Shown: piece by piece, positions 1 through 11,562 of the stretch | How the letters are laid out: every line of letters begins with the position of its first letter | Numbering within the stretch: the stretch's first letter is position 1 | NCBI GenBank assembly: GCA_028023455.1 | Contig: JAQFVV010012510.1 | Location: 2,585,420 to 2,649,419, forward strand | Direction of reading: 5' to 3' | DNA: 64,000 bases | Source of the DNA: Epiperipatus broadwayi | Taxonomy: Eukaryota > Onychophora > Udeonychophora > Euonychophora > Peripatidae | Translations under genes and position numbers: made by a program | Notes under the pieces: generated by a model | Database searches by the model: none | What the model was told of the DNA's origin: nothing | The model's input: the letters and a program-made list of their open reading frames with translations, nothing else

Positions 1-81
1 ATGCAAGCAAGTAGTTGGTTGCAGACGGTTGTGGGCTCGCGTCCCGGCCGATGCTATGACATATGAAAAAAAAAAAAAAAA
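1..81 (+). repeat. tRNA-derived SINE, 3' part with A-tail
   Basis: The window opens inside a short tRNA-derived SINE. Visible are a B-box-like stretch (GGGCTCGCGTCCC), the family's 3' signature CCGATGCTATGACATATG and a long A-run. The same signature recurs at 3204, 4112, 9337, 29104, 41430 and 43611. The 5' part lies outside the window. It is a retroposed copy, not a tRNA gene: no acceptor stem closes and it ends in poly(A). Confidence 0.75.
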
Positions 82-97
82 TCTAAGAATAATTAAT

Positions 98-975
98 TCA
101 ATGTCTATTTTTACTTTACTTTCATTTTAACCCCTTCCCCCTCCTGTAAAAAAAAAAAAAAAAAACACTTTCTTTAGTATTAAATTCAACATATGTAGTA
201 TAATATTTGTATTGAAATAGATAAGGTCTTATCTATTTCATAGTCATAAATTCAACATATGTAGTATAATATTTGTATTGAAATAGATAAGGTCTTATCT
301 ATTTCATAGTCATCCATGCGATCTTACAAGCCGGGAAGAGCTGGATAACATATTGTTAAAAGGGCTAGTAAAAAAAAATTAACATTGAAATTTTTTAAAG
401 GAGTTATTACAAAAAAAATGTATTCTAAATTTTAGAAACGATAATCTAAGAACGAAAGAAACGTATACTTCCCAATTAAACAAGTAATATGTCTAAATGC
501 CGTGGAACACGATTAATGAAGCTAAGGTAGGGCTTGTAATATTAAAGTCGCTGAGGGCTTTTGAGAAGTTTTATCTTCTCCCAATAATGTAATAGATATT
601 ACTGTTAACACAAGAAAGGTTTACGATTTAAAATTAGAATAGAGTAAAATAATGTAATTAGTTTTTTTTTTATCAAAAATCTTTTTTTTAAATGTATTTT
701 AAAAAAGGACGTTTAAATTAATATGGTTATGGGTGCGTAATTCAAAAGCAACAAAATTAAGGTAGATTAACGAACAATAGATTTTAAATGTAAAGTTTAA
801 TTGAACCATATACATTTTGATTTAAATTATATATATATAAAATGAGATTTAAAGAAATTATGTTTATTGTAATTTTAAGGTTGAAATTTCGTGTTTGAAG
901 GCAATACAATAAGAATATAAAGTATAATTAGATAGATAATAGTTTTACTTCTGATTGAAAACATTTAATTAGTTG
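98..975. repeat. Diverged direct duplication, copy 1
   Basis: This non-coding stretch aligns with 2184-2955 in the same orientation. Shared landmarks in order are TCAATGTCTATTTTTACTTT, a C-rich tract, the CATATGTAGTATAATATT region, TAACATTGAAATTTTTTAAA, GAAGTTTTATCTTCTC and ACACAAGAAAGG. The copies differ by many substitutions and small indels, so the duplication is old. No coding potential is seen. It may be two copies of an unclassified repeat. Confidence 0.7.
181..312. repeat. Perfect 66-bp tandem duplication
   Basis: Positions 181-246 and 247-312 are identical 66-bp units. Each contains an internal palindrome (GAAATAGATAAGG facing TCTTATCTATTTC). The related copy near 2250-2335 has only one unit, so this doubling happened after the larger duplication. 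Confidence 0.85.
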
Positions 976-2183
976 TGGATTCAAATTGGCTTTTATCTTA
1001 TTAATTCTATTAACTATAAAAGAATTAAATGTGCTAGTCTCTGTATTGTATTTTTTCTTATTGTTGAAAATAAAATAAACATTCTTTTCATTTATATATT
1101 CTTTCTTTTAATTAAAAAAAAAATCAACATTGATAAATGAAACGATATTTTCTTTTTTATTATTAATCGGGAATGTGTCCGTGTGGGGGGGGGACATTGT
1201 TAAGAATTTATTTACTTTTTTAAAAATAAATGACTTCATATTTCGATAAACTAACACGATTATAATTTATAATTTCCTGGAGGATTTGTCTCAGCAGTAT
1301 AGACCGAACAGCTAAACAATCCTGTTTTGAATCAAACGTTTTTGTCATTTTATAGTGCTATAAAGTTATACGATCTCCAGAAATGGTTTCAAAATAATAA
1401 AATGTATTTTTTCAATTTTTGCAAACATTAGAGAAGTTCCTAAAATACATATTACCCAAGTTTATGACATGCGCAATGGGTTTGATGTTTTTTTCAAAAA
1501 CTCCAGAAAACAAACTTAAAAAATAAAAAAAAATACTTTTCTCACCAAAATAAAATATAGTATGTATATGCTTAAAAAAACATTGCTTAAAATTGCATTT
1601 GTTTTTTTAATGCAATTTCTTTTACAATGCTTTTAATTTTAAAGCAAGATTGGTCTTATTTTTTGTATATGATTTTTTTTTTTCTAATTTTTTTTATTTA
1701 ATAACATTTCTGAGATTTCTATGGTGGCATACATGAATTATTATTTCTAACCATTCATTGTTAGCATTTTATCCTTAAATAATTAATATTCAAACTTTAA
1801 GGAATCTGTGTCATTTTTGCAGAAAAAAATTCATGCCAACTATAGATATAAGGAGGAGGGGGTGGGATGGAAAAACTGAATTAGGTGTTTGAGTTATATT
1901 TTGGTTATAATTTTTATATACACCAGGATCTTAAATGAGGTAAAATCTATAAGCCATTCAAATAATTATATTTAGATATTTTTATAATGGTTAGTACAAA
2001 TCTTATTGTATAACAATAAAATAATAAATTATTCCAATGTATGCTATTGTTTCGATTTGCTAAGATTTGCAACATTAGATTTTCTTTGACGTATATTAGT
2101 ACAAAATAATGTAATAATAATATATTTGGCTGTAACATTAAATATTCCTATTGTAAAGTTCCACACTATTTACAGTTAAATCC
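976..2183. other. Non-coding A+T-rich spacer
   Basis: No credible gene is visible. The stretch consists of A/T homopolymer-rich sequence and one short G-run near 1187. Short open frames here have no recognisable motif and are expected by chance at this composition. Confidence 0.6.
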
Positions 2184-2955
2184 TCAATGTCTATTTTTAC
2201 TTTACTTTTAACCCATTTCCCCCTCCCGTTAAAATAAAATAAAAAACTCTTTAGTATTAAATTTGTTGGTATTACAAACATATATGAAGTAATGTAATAT
2301 TAGTATTGAAACAGATGTCATCTATTTCATAGTCAGCCATGTGATCTTACAAGGCTGACAGGGTTAGATAAGAAGTTGGTAAGAGAACTAATAAAAAATG
2401 TAACATTGAAATTTTTTAAAGGAGTTATTACAAAAGAAAAAAAAAGTACTCTATACTAAATTTTAGAAACAATAATTTAAGAATGAAAGAAACTTAGACT
2501 TCCCAATTTAACAAGTAATATGTATAAGTGCCCTAGAACGCAGATAATGGCGAAGCTAAGGTAGGATTTGTAATATTAAAATGGCGGAGCACTTTCGAGA
2601 AGTTTTATCTTCTCATTATAATGTAATAGAGATTATTGTTAACACAAGAAAGGATTACGATTTAAAAATAAAATAGTCTAATGTAACTAGTTTTTTTTAT
2701 CAAAAATGTTTTTTTTAAATATTTACAAAAGGAAAAAGGTTTAAATTAATATGGAAATATGTATACAAATTTTAAATGTAAAGTTTAATTGAAACATCTA
2801 CATTTTGATTTAAATTATTTAAAAAAATGAGATTAAAAAGATTGTGTTTATTGTAATTTTAAGATTGCAATTTTGTCTTTGAAGGCAATTCAATAAGAAT
2901 ATAAAGTATGATTAGATAGATAATATAGTTTACTCCAGATTAAAATCATTTAACC
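2184..2955. repeat. Diverged direct duplication, copy 2
   Basis: Partner of 98-975 in the same orientation, lacking the second 66-bp unit and with several short deletions. Non-coding. Confidence 0.7.
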
Positions 2956-3203
2956 AATCAAGTAATTAAATTATTTTTTTTTATAATTAAAAATGTAATT
3001 AATGTATGTAAAATGAAAACTGATTGTGAAAACAAACATCAGTTGGATAAATTATGAGTTGATTCTTGATTCTGATTTATTAATTCTTCACTCTTATTTC
3101 GTCTTTAAACTTGATTATGTTTAATGGCTAAAGAAAAAAACTTTCTACTGACTGCCTGAAGTCAATCTTGATATCCCACATTTACTAACTTAAAATATTA
3201 TTA

Positions 3204-3230
3204 CGATGCTTTGACATATGAAAAAAAAAA
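3204..3230 (+). repeat. SINE 3' end fragment
   Basis: Only the terminal signature (GATGCTTTGACATATG) and the A-tail of the tRNA-derived SINE family remain. Confidence 0.5.
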
Positions 3231-3545
3231 TATTTTAAAGAACTGTGAATTCATAGTCCAATTAAAGAAAAAATTATTTATTAGCAAATGTTTATGAAGA
3301 CTTGCATTGAACAAAACTGTATGGCAGAGGCCGAAAATTCAGTCCACTCAAGGAAGCTTTTTTAACATTTTTTCTTTGCCTTGGAAAAGAAAAAAACTAA
3401 TAAGAAATTTCAACTCTAAAGCATATACGGGTTGTTGATACATCAAAGAATTACCAAGCCTAACAATAGACTGTGGATGGAACTCTAGCTCAGAAATATT
3501 TACTATGATTAGACCTGATAGTTATCAGCCTTTTATACATAAAAA

Positions 3546-4080
3546 ATGTCTTTGTTGAATTTTTGTTGTAGGAATAGAAGACTTAATAGTTTTAATAATA
3601 ATGCTGATATTCAAAGAAGTCGATTTGCTGCTGAATATGTAGAATTGGGTTATAGTCATGATTTTATTAAGAAAGTGGTATTTAATAATAATATCTATAG
3701 TCGTGATTTGGATGAAAAGAATTTTGTTGGTAAAGGATAATGATTATATGTCTTTACCATTTAAAGCATCAATTTATAATTTGGCTTATAGGAATAGTCA
3801 TTTGTTAGGTGGAATGAAGGTTGCATGGAAGAAAGGTTCTGATTTGATTTTGTTACTTAATGGTTCAAGACAGTCTATTGATAGTAGGTCTATTCCTGGT
3901 ATTGTTTATAAAATTCCATGTAGTTGGGATAAATTTTATGTAGGCTAGAGTAAATTTAACCTTAATGAAAGGGTTAAGGTTTATATAAATAGAGTTAAAC
4001 ATAGGTATCTTAAGTCAGCTTTACATATTTATGAATTGAATACAGGTCATAGAATATTGTTTGACAATGCTTTGGTTATT
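3546..4080 (+). pseudogene. Penelope-like element fragment with GIY-YIG endonuclease
   Basis: This is the C-terminal part of a Penelope-like retroelement ORF on the plus strand. The first open stretch (3546-3740) precedes the nuclease. After a frameshift near 3738, 3750-3948 continues to a GIY-YIG-type core (PGIVYKIPC at about 3894-3920, then KFYVG), followed past an in-frame TAG at 3946 by NLNERVKVYI and KSALHIYELNTGHRI. In PLEs this domain nicks target DNA and acts with the reverse transcriptase. The RT domain is absent. A frameshift and stops make the copy non-functional. It belongs to a different PLE lineage from the one at 50-52.7 kb, because the nuclease sequences differ clearly. Confidence 0.75.
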
Positions 4081-4111
4081 TTTTTATGAAAAGAATGAAT
4101 TAAAAAGAATA

Positions 4112-4217
4112 GTCAAGCATTGGTGGTAGAGAGGTCAGTGACAGCTGCTTTACAAGCAGTTGTCCCAGGTTAGCGGGTTCGCTTCCCGGCTGATGCTATG
4201 ACACATGAGAAAAAAAA
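4112..4217 (+). repeat. tRNA-derived SINE, near full length
   Basis: A near-complete SINE of about 105 bp. It has an A-box-like start (TGGTAGAGAGGTCAG), a class II-like long variable region, a good B box (GGGTTCGCTTCCC), the signature GATGCTATGACACATG and an A-rich tail. The class II layout suggests a Leu- or Ser-type tRNA ancestor. Both internal Pol III boxes are recognisable. Confidence 0.8.
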
Positions 4218-4336
4218 GAATAAAGGAGACTTTGATAATAAAACTCCTTTATTCTGAGCTATCAATCTTATGAAGACTTCTTTTGATATTAAGGGAAGTT
4301 GGAGTTTGAAATGAATTATGGGACGGTTTGTTTGTA

Positions 4337-4481
4337 TATATATATATATATATATATATATGTTTTCCTTTAATTTGATTTTCATTTGAGGTCTATTTGT
4401 AGTAGATGAAACCATGGTTATGTAAGGATTTTAGTAAGATTTTGGATTTAATCTAGTATTGTTTTGTTTTATGGTTTTTGC

Positions 4482-4544
<63 letters not shown>
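4337..4544. repeat. (AT)n microsatellites
   Basis: There are two (AT)n runs, about 4337-4361 and 4484-4544, separated by ordinary A+T-rich sequence. Long Ile-Tyr open frames across them are artefacts. Confidence 0.95.
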
Positions 4545-4548
<4 letters not shown>

Positions 4549-6006
4549 GCCATTACAATTTGGTCACTAGCTAAATTTATAGTAATGTGCATGTAGAAAA
4601 GGTAAAACAAAATCATCATCACATTTTTATATAACAATAAATGAAGCTGTAGGGCATCCAAGTTTAAACCCTACAAGGTCCAGTTCTAAAAGCTTTAAAC
4701 AGAGAGTGGGACAACAATTATATGCTTTATTTGTTTGTGTGTTGATAGAAAGGTAATACACACATTTAAACTATATTTTTTCTGTTAAAAAGCAAAGTTA
4801 TAATGCATACGTATAGGCAGTGTATGTGTAAGTTATTTAATTGTTTTATATTTCAAATATTCAACATTTTAACTTTCTTTAAAACTAACTTATGCTTGAT
4901 CAATTCTAATATCTTATTCTATGCTTCTATTTTGCTTTTCTATAAATGTAATTGGGATTTAAAAGTTACAGATTTAATTTTAAATAATAGGGTTATAATT
5001 CCTAAGCTAGCAATTATATTATTTAATGTTAGTTTATGAATGATTTGAAAGAATGAAGTATGTGTGTACATTACGTACAGAAATTTACATTTATTAAATA
5101 TTGAAAGAAAAGGAAGGATTAAATCTGTCAAATTATTTTTTTGTACAATTTTATGTTAAAAGAGGAAATCTGTTTAATCAGATATCTATCTTTGTAGCAA
5201 TTTTGTTTTGTAAATGATTGTTTGTCACTTTGGGAACTCTAATTTTGAAATTGTCTTATCTTAAGATCTAAAGAAGGAAGCTCAAAAATTTGAAATGTTA
5301 CCTAGATGTAAAAAAAGAAAGGAAATAAGAATTAAGTCTATTTTTTTAAAACAAAAGTGTCTGGAAAAAGGATTAAACTTTTCAGTTGAAAAATAATTTA
5401 GTTGAAAATAAATTAGAGATCTAATTAAAATGAATTTGTCCAAAAATAGCAAGTGATGCTATCTCTGATTGGTTAAATTAACTAAAAATTGGATATCAAA
5501 AATAGCAAGTGACGCTATCTCTGATTGGTTAAGTTAGCTAAAAATTGGATATAAAAAGTGTCTGGAAAAATCAGTTGAATGATTATTGTGATTATGATTC
5601 AGATTATTAGACTATTAAATTGAATGTTGAAAATATAAGAAATGGCTGGCTAGAAAAATTACATGTATGTCCCATCTTTGCCGGACCATCTGGGGAAGCT
5701 GCACATCATATAGGAAGGAAAAGATGTTTTGTCTAAAATAATATTCTACATCTTTCAACTGACCAAAGAAATAAGATGTTTTTAATAGAAGGAAGAAAGC
5801 ATTCACCTGCATTCGATGAAAGATGAATTAATCTACCGATAAATATTAATCATCAAGTCCAATTAATTGTTCCAACAACTGATTTTAAACTCAAGAAAAT
5901 TTATAAACATGAAAACAACTACTGTATTTCATCCACTAAAAAAAAATCATGCTTGACAGGAAGAGAAGAAAAATTGATATAATGATTTCCAAATTATCCA
6001 CTAAAG
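4545..6006. other. Region upstream of first recognised exon
   Basis: No assignable exon is visible here. It contains a 56-bp tandem pair (separate entry). The start of the host gene, with its promoter, 5' UTR and possibly the ATG, may lie in this stretch. ATGs at 5909 and 5982 open only short frames that do not join the coding frame of 6007-6157. I could not identify a TATA box or initiator with confidence. Confidence 0.4.
5441..5552. repeat. 56-bp direct tandem repeat, two units
   Basis: Units 5441-5496 and 5497-5552 are near-identical, beginning CAAAAATAGCAAGTGA and ending AAAAATTGGATAT, with a few substitutions. Confidence 0.85.
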
Positions 6007-6157
6007 CAAATAACCTCAATAGAGTCATCATCATCAAATAGTTATACACCTCAGGAAAGAGATTGTTCCAAAGAAAACGGAAATGGTAGCTGCAGAAATA
6101 TAGACATTATACAAGACAAGTTTGAACCCTTGGAAATTCGCCACAAACAAAAGATCG
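6007..6157 (+). CDS. Putative exon 1 (first recognised) of the RING-like gene
   Basis: The open frame ends at a donor (GATCG|GTAATA) in phase 1. It is followed consistently by the exon at 8670, where the split codon G+GT gives Gly. The product is hydrophilic and low-complexity, with a Ser run (ESSSSNSYTPQERD) and later NGSCRNIDIIQDKFEPLEI. The 5' limit is uncertain: acceptors at 6006 (entry phase 0) or 6022 (phase 1) are both weak, and the frame opens just after a TGA near 5985. No in-frame ATG is present, so either a further upstream exon supplies the start or this is 5' UTR and translation begins at ATG 8723. The function of this segment is unknown and it has no recognisable domain. Confidence 0.5.
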
Positions 6158-6842
6158 GTAATATGACTTTTTATATCTATTTTCTTTATGATATCAGAGT
6201 CTTAATAAACATTTTAGCAATAAAGTGGTATATTTTATTTAAAAAACTTTTAAAGACTATTCAGATCGATTAAAAACAAGAATGTCTTACTAATAATAAC
6301 TTTTGAGTTTCATAAATTATCTTGAATGTATCAAAATTATTTGTTTATTAATTTTACAGTTATGAAAAATATTAGTGTGTAAATTTTTATGGTATTATGA
6401 TTTTAGTTTTAACTAATATATTATTATTATTTTGGTTTTAAATAATATTTTGTTATTATGGGATAAAACACGCACATACATAATAATATTTTTATATGTG
6501 TATAATTGCGAGTGAATGTGAAGTAACAAGTAGTATTAGAATATTAGATTATTTTGTTTCAAGTTAAGTATAGCATTTCAGAGGTAGAAGAGAGGGGGAG
6601 AAAATAATTTAAAACTTGTTTCTAAAACTTGCTCTTTCAATTCTATTAACATTTTTTTTTAACATTCTACTTACATGTTAGATTTATAAAGTATGTGTGC
6701 TAATGAGCAGATATTTTTTTTTTTGAAATACTTTTCTCATGGAGTGAAAATCATGGTCAATGTGACGTCCAACTTAATACAAAATACATTTGAAGGGAAA
6801 GGGGGAAGAACTTGAAATTAATTGAGGATTGTTATATAATTA

Positions 6843-6874
<32 letters not shown>

Positions 6875-7906
6875 TGTCAATTTTCATGTTTATCTAGAAA
6901 TTTTTATGTATATGTTAGAAATGTAGTAATAAATATTAGTTTGTTTTATTAAACGAGGTGTATATATTTCATTAAGTGTAGTCTTTGTTAAGTGTGATTA
7001 TTCATCATCATCAATGGTTAAATATTAGTTGTTTAAGATATGATTAAATATGCTAAGATTAACAATAATTATGAATTTCTTTATAAAAATTAGTTTTATG
7101 TTTAGGCTTAGTCCTAGAGCTGTAGTTGAAACCCTTGTCATTATCATTATTATTATTATTATCATCATCATCATCATCAACGTTTTAATTAATGAGCTGT
7201 TTAAATGTTTAAAGGCCATAAATAAATATTAATTTCATAATATTTAGTGATTTCTTAGTATTATTATAACCACATCCCATCATCTATTTCATGCAAGGAT
7301 GAGTGAATTGCCATCCTAAATTAGTTATATATAATCTGAGCTAGTAAACTTATAAAAATATTGAAACATTTGTTATGCTAAGATCTGAGAAATGATTTAT
7401 GTCTAATATACTCCACTTTGGTTTATAGTTGTTTTACTTTTACCTAAATATTAGTGCGTATAGTGATATGGCTCAAAAAGCAAAATCTCACATTTTTATT
7501 AGAAATAAAGTACCAAAAAGGGGATTCAAACCCAGTACATGTGAAAGGTTATTAGATATAACCATGTCTAGATTCAGATAATCTAGTGGTGCCCTGCTAG
7601 ACCATATTCACTTAATATTTGTTTAAACATGCACTTAACATCAAACCAAGAAATGAAAGTGAATAAGATCTACTGTCTGTATACCTGAGTTATATTTTAT
7701 TGAAATTACTAGTGTACTCACTTCACGTGATTTTCATATACCTGAGTTATAATAGTTGTTATTAATAATTTGCTTATAATTCTTGATATTTGGATCTTGA
7801 GAAATCCAACGTTATTTTAAATATTATGATCTTATATATTGTAGACTACTCAGGTATGGTAATATCTTTTGATCGACATTTAATTATGTTACAATATATA
7901 TATATG

Positions 7907-8285
7907 ATCACTAGATGGAGCTTTACCAATAGCTCCAAACAAGCTTTGTTTACATAAGCAGCCTATAGGGATAGAATTCAAAATCTATATCTGTTTGTCT
8001 TACTTCCAGACCAGCTGGTTTCGAGCTTAATGGCTCACATCAGTGAAAGGCTGGGAGACTAGGAACTGGATCTAAATAGCAACCAAAAGTCAGCACTTAT
8101 GAAACACGTTTCTATCAATCTGAAAGCATGAATTTTTCAGACAAGTAAATGTCTTCAAATCCAGCTTAACAAACTAGATAGTTATATGGGCCTGAATTCA
8201 GCTCAATTTCACCATATAGTAAAAGCTTTTGCAATATATAGCATTGCAAAAAGCTTCAAAGGTACACTTATAATATATATATATT
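7907..8285 (-). mobile_element. Retrozyme-like monomer, family 1
   Basis: A single unit of about 0.38 kb. Its reverse complement matches the tandem units at 14646-15645 along most of its length: the GAGCTTTACCAAT end, the ribozyme core, the GAAAGCATGAATTTT and AACAAACTAGATAG blocks, and the AAAGCTTTTGCAATAT region. It carries a hammerhead-like motif (next entry). There is no ORF, so it would be non-autonomous. Boundaries are approximate. Confidence 0.6.
8003..8049 (-). ncRNA. Type I hammerhead ribozyme-like motif, family 1 single copy
   Basis: Read on the minus strand, the order is stem I 5' CUUUCA (8049-8044), core CUGAUGU (8043-8037), a perfect stem II hairpin GAGC...GCUC (8036-8023), GAAA (8022-8019), self-complementary stem III CCAGCUGG (8018-8011), cleavage UC (8010-8009) and stem I 3' UGGAAG, which pairs with CUUUCA including one G-U. 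The core departs from CUGAUGA at its last base (A to U), which usually abolishes activity. It is probably a decayed hammerhead. Confidence 0.65.
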
Positions 8286-8528
8286 CAAACATCTAATAAC
8301 CACAAATGTTAACGAATTTTTGCCTACATCTTCCATAAAATAAATGTTTAGAGCCACATCTCAAAACAATATATGAATGTAAACATTTGTTTATTTCATA
8401 AAGGGTATAGCTGAAAATTTCTTAACGTTTGTGGTTATTAAATATTTGATTATTTAGTTCACTTATTAGCGATATTCAGTATATTTTCTTACACATATAT
8501 ATAGTAAATGGACATTTTATTTGTATTA

Positions 8529-8641
<113 letters not shown>

Positions 8642-8669
8642 CAGTTGACCATATAAATCTTTGTTTTAG

Positions 8670-8852
8670 GTGTACAAAATCAAAATAAATATTCTCAAAA
8701 TAATCAGAATTTTGATAGGAAAATGTCTATTTCACAAAGTAATAAACATTTACTAACATTCCAAGACCCTCAAAATTCTGCCAAAAAACAAAAGGTTGAA
8801 GGTTTTATTTTTGGTGAAGCACAACCTTCAACAAGCACTGCCCAAATTTCAG
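8670..8852 (+). CDS. Exon of the RING-like gene (phase 1-1)
   Basis: A 183-bp exon between a clear acceptor (TTTGTTTTAG) and a strong donor (TTTCAG|GTAAAT). It enters in phase 1 and leaves in phase 1, encoding 60 full codons plus split codons. The product is rich in Asn and Gln, then basic (SAKKQKVEG, a possible short nuclear-localisation patch), then FIFGEAQPSTSTAQIS. An internal ATG at 8723 sits in a reasonable context (GGAAAATGT) and could be the start if the exon at 6007 is untranslated. The next recognised exon (17262) is open only with phase 0 entry, so an unseen exon with phases 1 to 0 is required. Confidence 0.65.
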
Positions 8853-9336
8853 GTAAATCAAATTCCAGTAAATATTTTATTATAAAATATCTATTTTTTA
8901 AATGTAAACTCAGGTTTAGTTACTTTCTAATTAATTATTATAGCTATATTCAGATATTCATGAAGAAAAGTAGCTTTTTTATTTGCCTTCATAAAAATTC
9001 TGTAAGATTAATGCTGAAGTGCAATTACATTTCTTGGCATCAATAAATATGCTACCACTTGAGAAGGTAGTAGTATTGAAAGAGCATTTGTTTAATGGAA
9101 TGGTGAATAAAACATCTCGCTCTTTTTCCTGAATAAATCATACATCATATATATACTATGCAATTTTAATAGTCCTCACAACTCAATAAGATCAAGAAAT
9201 GTTTATTTCCTCACATCTGAACTAACATTTAAGTGCAGTCCCTACTTATTATCAAAGAACATATTCCAGTATATATTACCAGCTGAAAATTAAGTAGAAG
9301 ATATTCAATTCACTCTCACAAATGTTATGATATGCT

Positions 9337-9453
9337 TCTTTTTTTGTCATATGTCTTAGCATCAGCCGGAAGGCGAACCCGCAACAACCATCTGCAACCA
9401 ACTGCTTGCTTGCAAGGTTGCTGCGCTGACCTCTCGGCTAACAATGCTTGACA
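9337..9453 (-). repeat. tRNA-derived SINE, minus strand
   Basis: The reverse complement reads A box (TTAGCCGAGAGGTCAG), a class II-like variable region, B box (GGGTTCGCCTTCC), GATGCTAAGACATATG and an A-tail (the T-run at 9337-9346). It is full length and diverged from the copy at 4112, especially in the anticodon/variable region. Confidence 0.8.
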
Positions 9454-9599
9454 TGATATGCTTTTGAAGTTCAGGTTTTATATATTCACAGAAGGAATTT
9501 CTGAAATATCTCAACATTTAGGAGGGTGATTTCAGTATTATCAAAGATATTGTTATATCCTTTTAAAGTATATTCACTGTAAATTTCACTATTCCTGAA

Positions 9600-9790
9600 T
9601 AAATTATACAACATATGTAAAGTGCTAAACATCACATGATCACATCTCATACTAGCTAGTCTGGGGATATTGGATGAGTAGGCACTAGATAGGGATTTTA
9701 TGCACAAGCCTTTTTCTGGCATCCATTGATTACTCTGTTTAGCACAGGGTGACACTACTTTATGGAGAGTTTTGCCTTTGTTTACATATG
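9600..9790 (+). mobile_element. Family 2 foldback relic
   Basis: This matches the right-hand arm of the elements at 42281-42523 and 54034-54709: GTCTGGGGATATTGG, GATGAGTAGGCACTAG, AGGGATTTTATGCACAAGC, and the terminus TATGGAGAGTTTTGCC. The hammerhead core between the arms is deleted; only the CTAGTCTGGGG side at about 9656-9667 remains. Confidence 0.6.
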
Positions 9791-9992
9791 TAATGTAGTT
9801 TTAAAATTTTTAACGATTTTTGACTAGCATTGCAATTAATGTGCATTTTATGAAACCCTGTGATGTAATAATTTGGAAGCATTTCAGTGAGAAATGATTT
9901 TGCCCGTGAAGAATATTCAAAGCATCTTCCCAAATATTATATTTCAGTAATGCCTTTCCACACTCCCCTGTATAATTTATAGAACATAAGTA

Positions 9993-10321
9993 AACCCACC
10001 TGATCACACACATGTTGAAAAGATAAATAATCACCAATATATGTATTTCATAGGTAGGATGACAACCTTGGCATTAACAAGGGCTTTGAACATTCCACCT
10101 TCAGATTTTCAATGAAATGGAAGGCTGAAGAGTTGTGAGTTGGAATAGTTTGAAGCCTGTCCATTAAAGTATGAAGATTGGCTATCTTAATATAAAGCTG
10201 AGCACTGATTATATGTGTGTGAGGATAGTAATCTAGACCAACTGATGATTGCTGGTTTAGCATGAAATACGTATATTGGTGATTATTTATCTTTTCAACA
10301 TGTGTGTGATCAGGTGGGTCA
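9993..10321 (+). mobile_element. Family 3 foldback element with hammerhead motif
   Basis: Inverted arms 9993-10051 and 10262-10321 pair, for example CACCTGATCACACACATGTT with its complement, and GATAAATAATCACCAATATA with its complement. The right arm ends in a hammerhead-like motif at 10237-10280. Flanking sequence at 9860-9990 and 10440-10540 shares GGAAGCATTTCAG and is itself repeated. There is no ORF of known function. Confidence 0.6.
10237..10280 (+). ncRNA. Type I hammerhead ribozyme candidate, family 3
   Basis: In order: stem I 5' ACCAA (10237-10241), intact core CUGAUGA (10242-10248), stem II UGCU...AGCA (4 bp, flanked by U on both sides), GAAA (10264-10267), self-complementary stem III UACGUA (10268-10273), NUH triplet AUA with predicted cleavage after 10275, and stem I 3' UUGGU (10276-10280), fully complementary to ACCAA. 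All invariant hammerhead core bases are present. The extra U-U beside stem II and the short stem I leave activity uncertain. Confidence 0.65.
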
Positions 10322-11121
10322 GCAATATGAGATGGCACTGAGAGTAGTGGGTCGTGTGAAAGTCTGAGTTCGAATCCCGCATATATTACATATATAAATG
10401 CAGGTTTAAGCCTGTACAATGTATTAATAACATAAGTAAGGTAGTTTTAAATTTTTGCAATATCTGGAAGCATTTCAGTCGGAAAAGATTTTAACCGTGA
10501 AGATTTCTGAAGCACTAAATTTTAAAAAAATAAATGAGTCATTAATACAAAAAATGCACATTGAAATTATACATGAATCTTGTCATTTTTCTTATATCCA
10601 GAAATATATTATCTCAATTTCTCTCACACTTTTTGATTGTGACATACGGGTTCTTACAAAGGCAGATTTATTAGATTCTTTACATGTTATCATTTTTTAG
10701 AGCAATTACTGAATTATTTATATTTTCATCTTTCAAAAAATATGCTGTTATGATTTTTTCCTCAGTGATAGAATTTTTTATAATCTTACTGTTGTGTGCC
10801 TAGGGGTGCTTTCACATTTCAGCCATGCAAATGTCAATATTCAAATAAAATAATATTAAGACAAAACTTTAAAACTCTACAAGTTTATTTACTTGTGCTA
10901 AAATAATAAGAATAATACACATCAATACTACGGAATATCATTTTACTTTTGGGACAGTGATTAACAACGATTTGAGGGCTAATTAGAATATGTCAAATTC
11001 ATTTATTTATTTTATTATACTGTATACTAATTTTCTAGAGTGCTTATTTAACTCAGGAAATAATGTATTATGTGCATGCAATTACAATTTTTTTATAAAC
11101 CTTATTTACAATAATTAAAGG

Positions 11122-11562
11122 AGATTTGAACCCAGACTTTCAAGCAAACTATAGGCGTCCACTCTATCTGTTATAACCGATACACATGATCACATGTAAA
11201 AAAAGACAAATCATCTCAGATATGTGTATTTCCTGCTAAATCAGCACTCCTCATTTAGTCTGCATCGTCTCCTACATATATACATAATCAGCGCTTGCTT
11301 TCCGTGATATACATGGCTGGAGAGTAGAGAGTATGGAAACTTATCCATTAATGTGTGTAGATTTATCTTAATGTAAACCGAGCACTGATTATGTATGTGT
11401 GTGGGAGATGATAATCTAGACCAACTGATCGGTACTGGTTCAGCATGAAATACATATATTAGAGATCATTTATCTTTTTCACATGTGTGTGGTCATGTGT
11501 ATCAGTTATATTGGATAGAATGTATGACTTTACAGAGCTTGAAAGCCTGGGTTCAAATATCT
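11122..11562 (+). mobile_element. Family 3 foldback element, second copy
   Basis: The long inverted arms start AGATTTGAACCCAGACTTTC (11122) and end with the complement GAAAGCCTGGGTTCAAATAT (about 11541-11560). Internally, ACACATGATCACATGT pairs with ACATGTGTGTGGTCATGTG. The layout matches 9993-10321. A decayed hammerhead core lies at 11420-11463. Confidence 0.65.
11420..11463 (+). ncRNA. Decayed hammerhead motif, family 3
   Basis: This aligns base for base with 10237-10280: ACCAA, then CUGAUCG where CUGAUGA is expected, a damaged stem II, GAAA (11447-11450), UACAUA, UA, UUAGA. Two core bases and one stem I pair are lost, so it is presumably inactive. Confidence 0.55.

Noticed and set aside
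4112-4217. Possible functional tRNA gene
   Set aside because: It is a member of a multi-copy family with A-tail and no closed acceptor stem; a sister copy (41430) has a target-site duplication, so it is a SINE.
5441-5552. CRISPR-like repeat/spacer structure
   Set aside because: There are only two adjacent units with no spacers, in a eukaryotic context; it is a simple tandem duplication.
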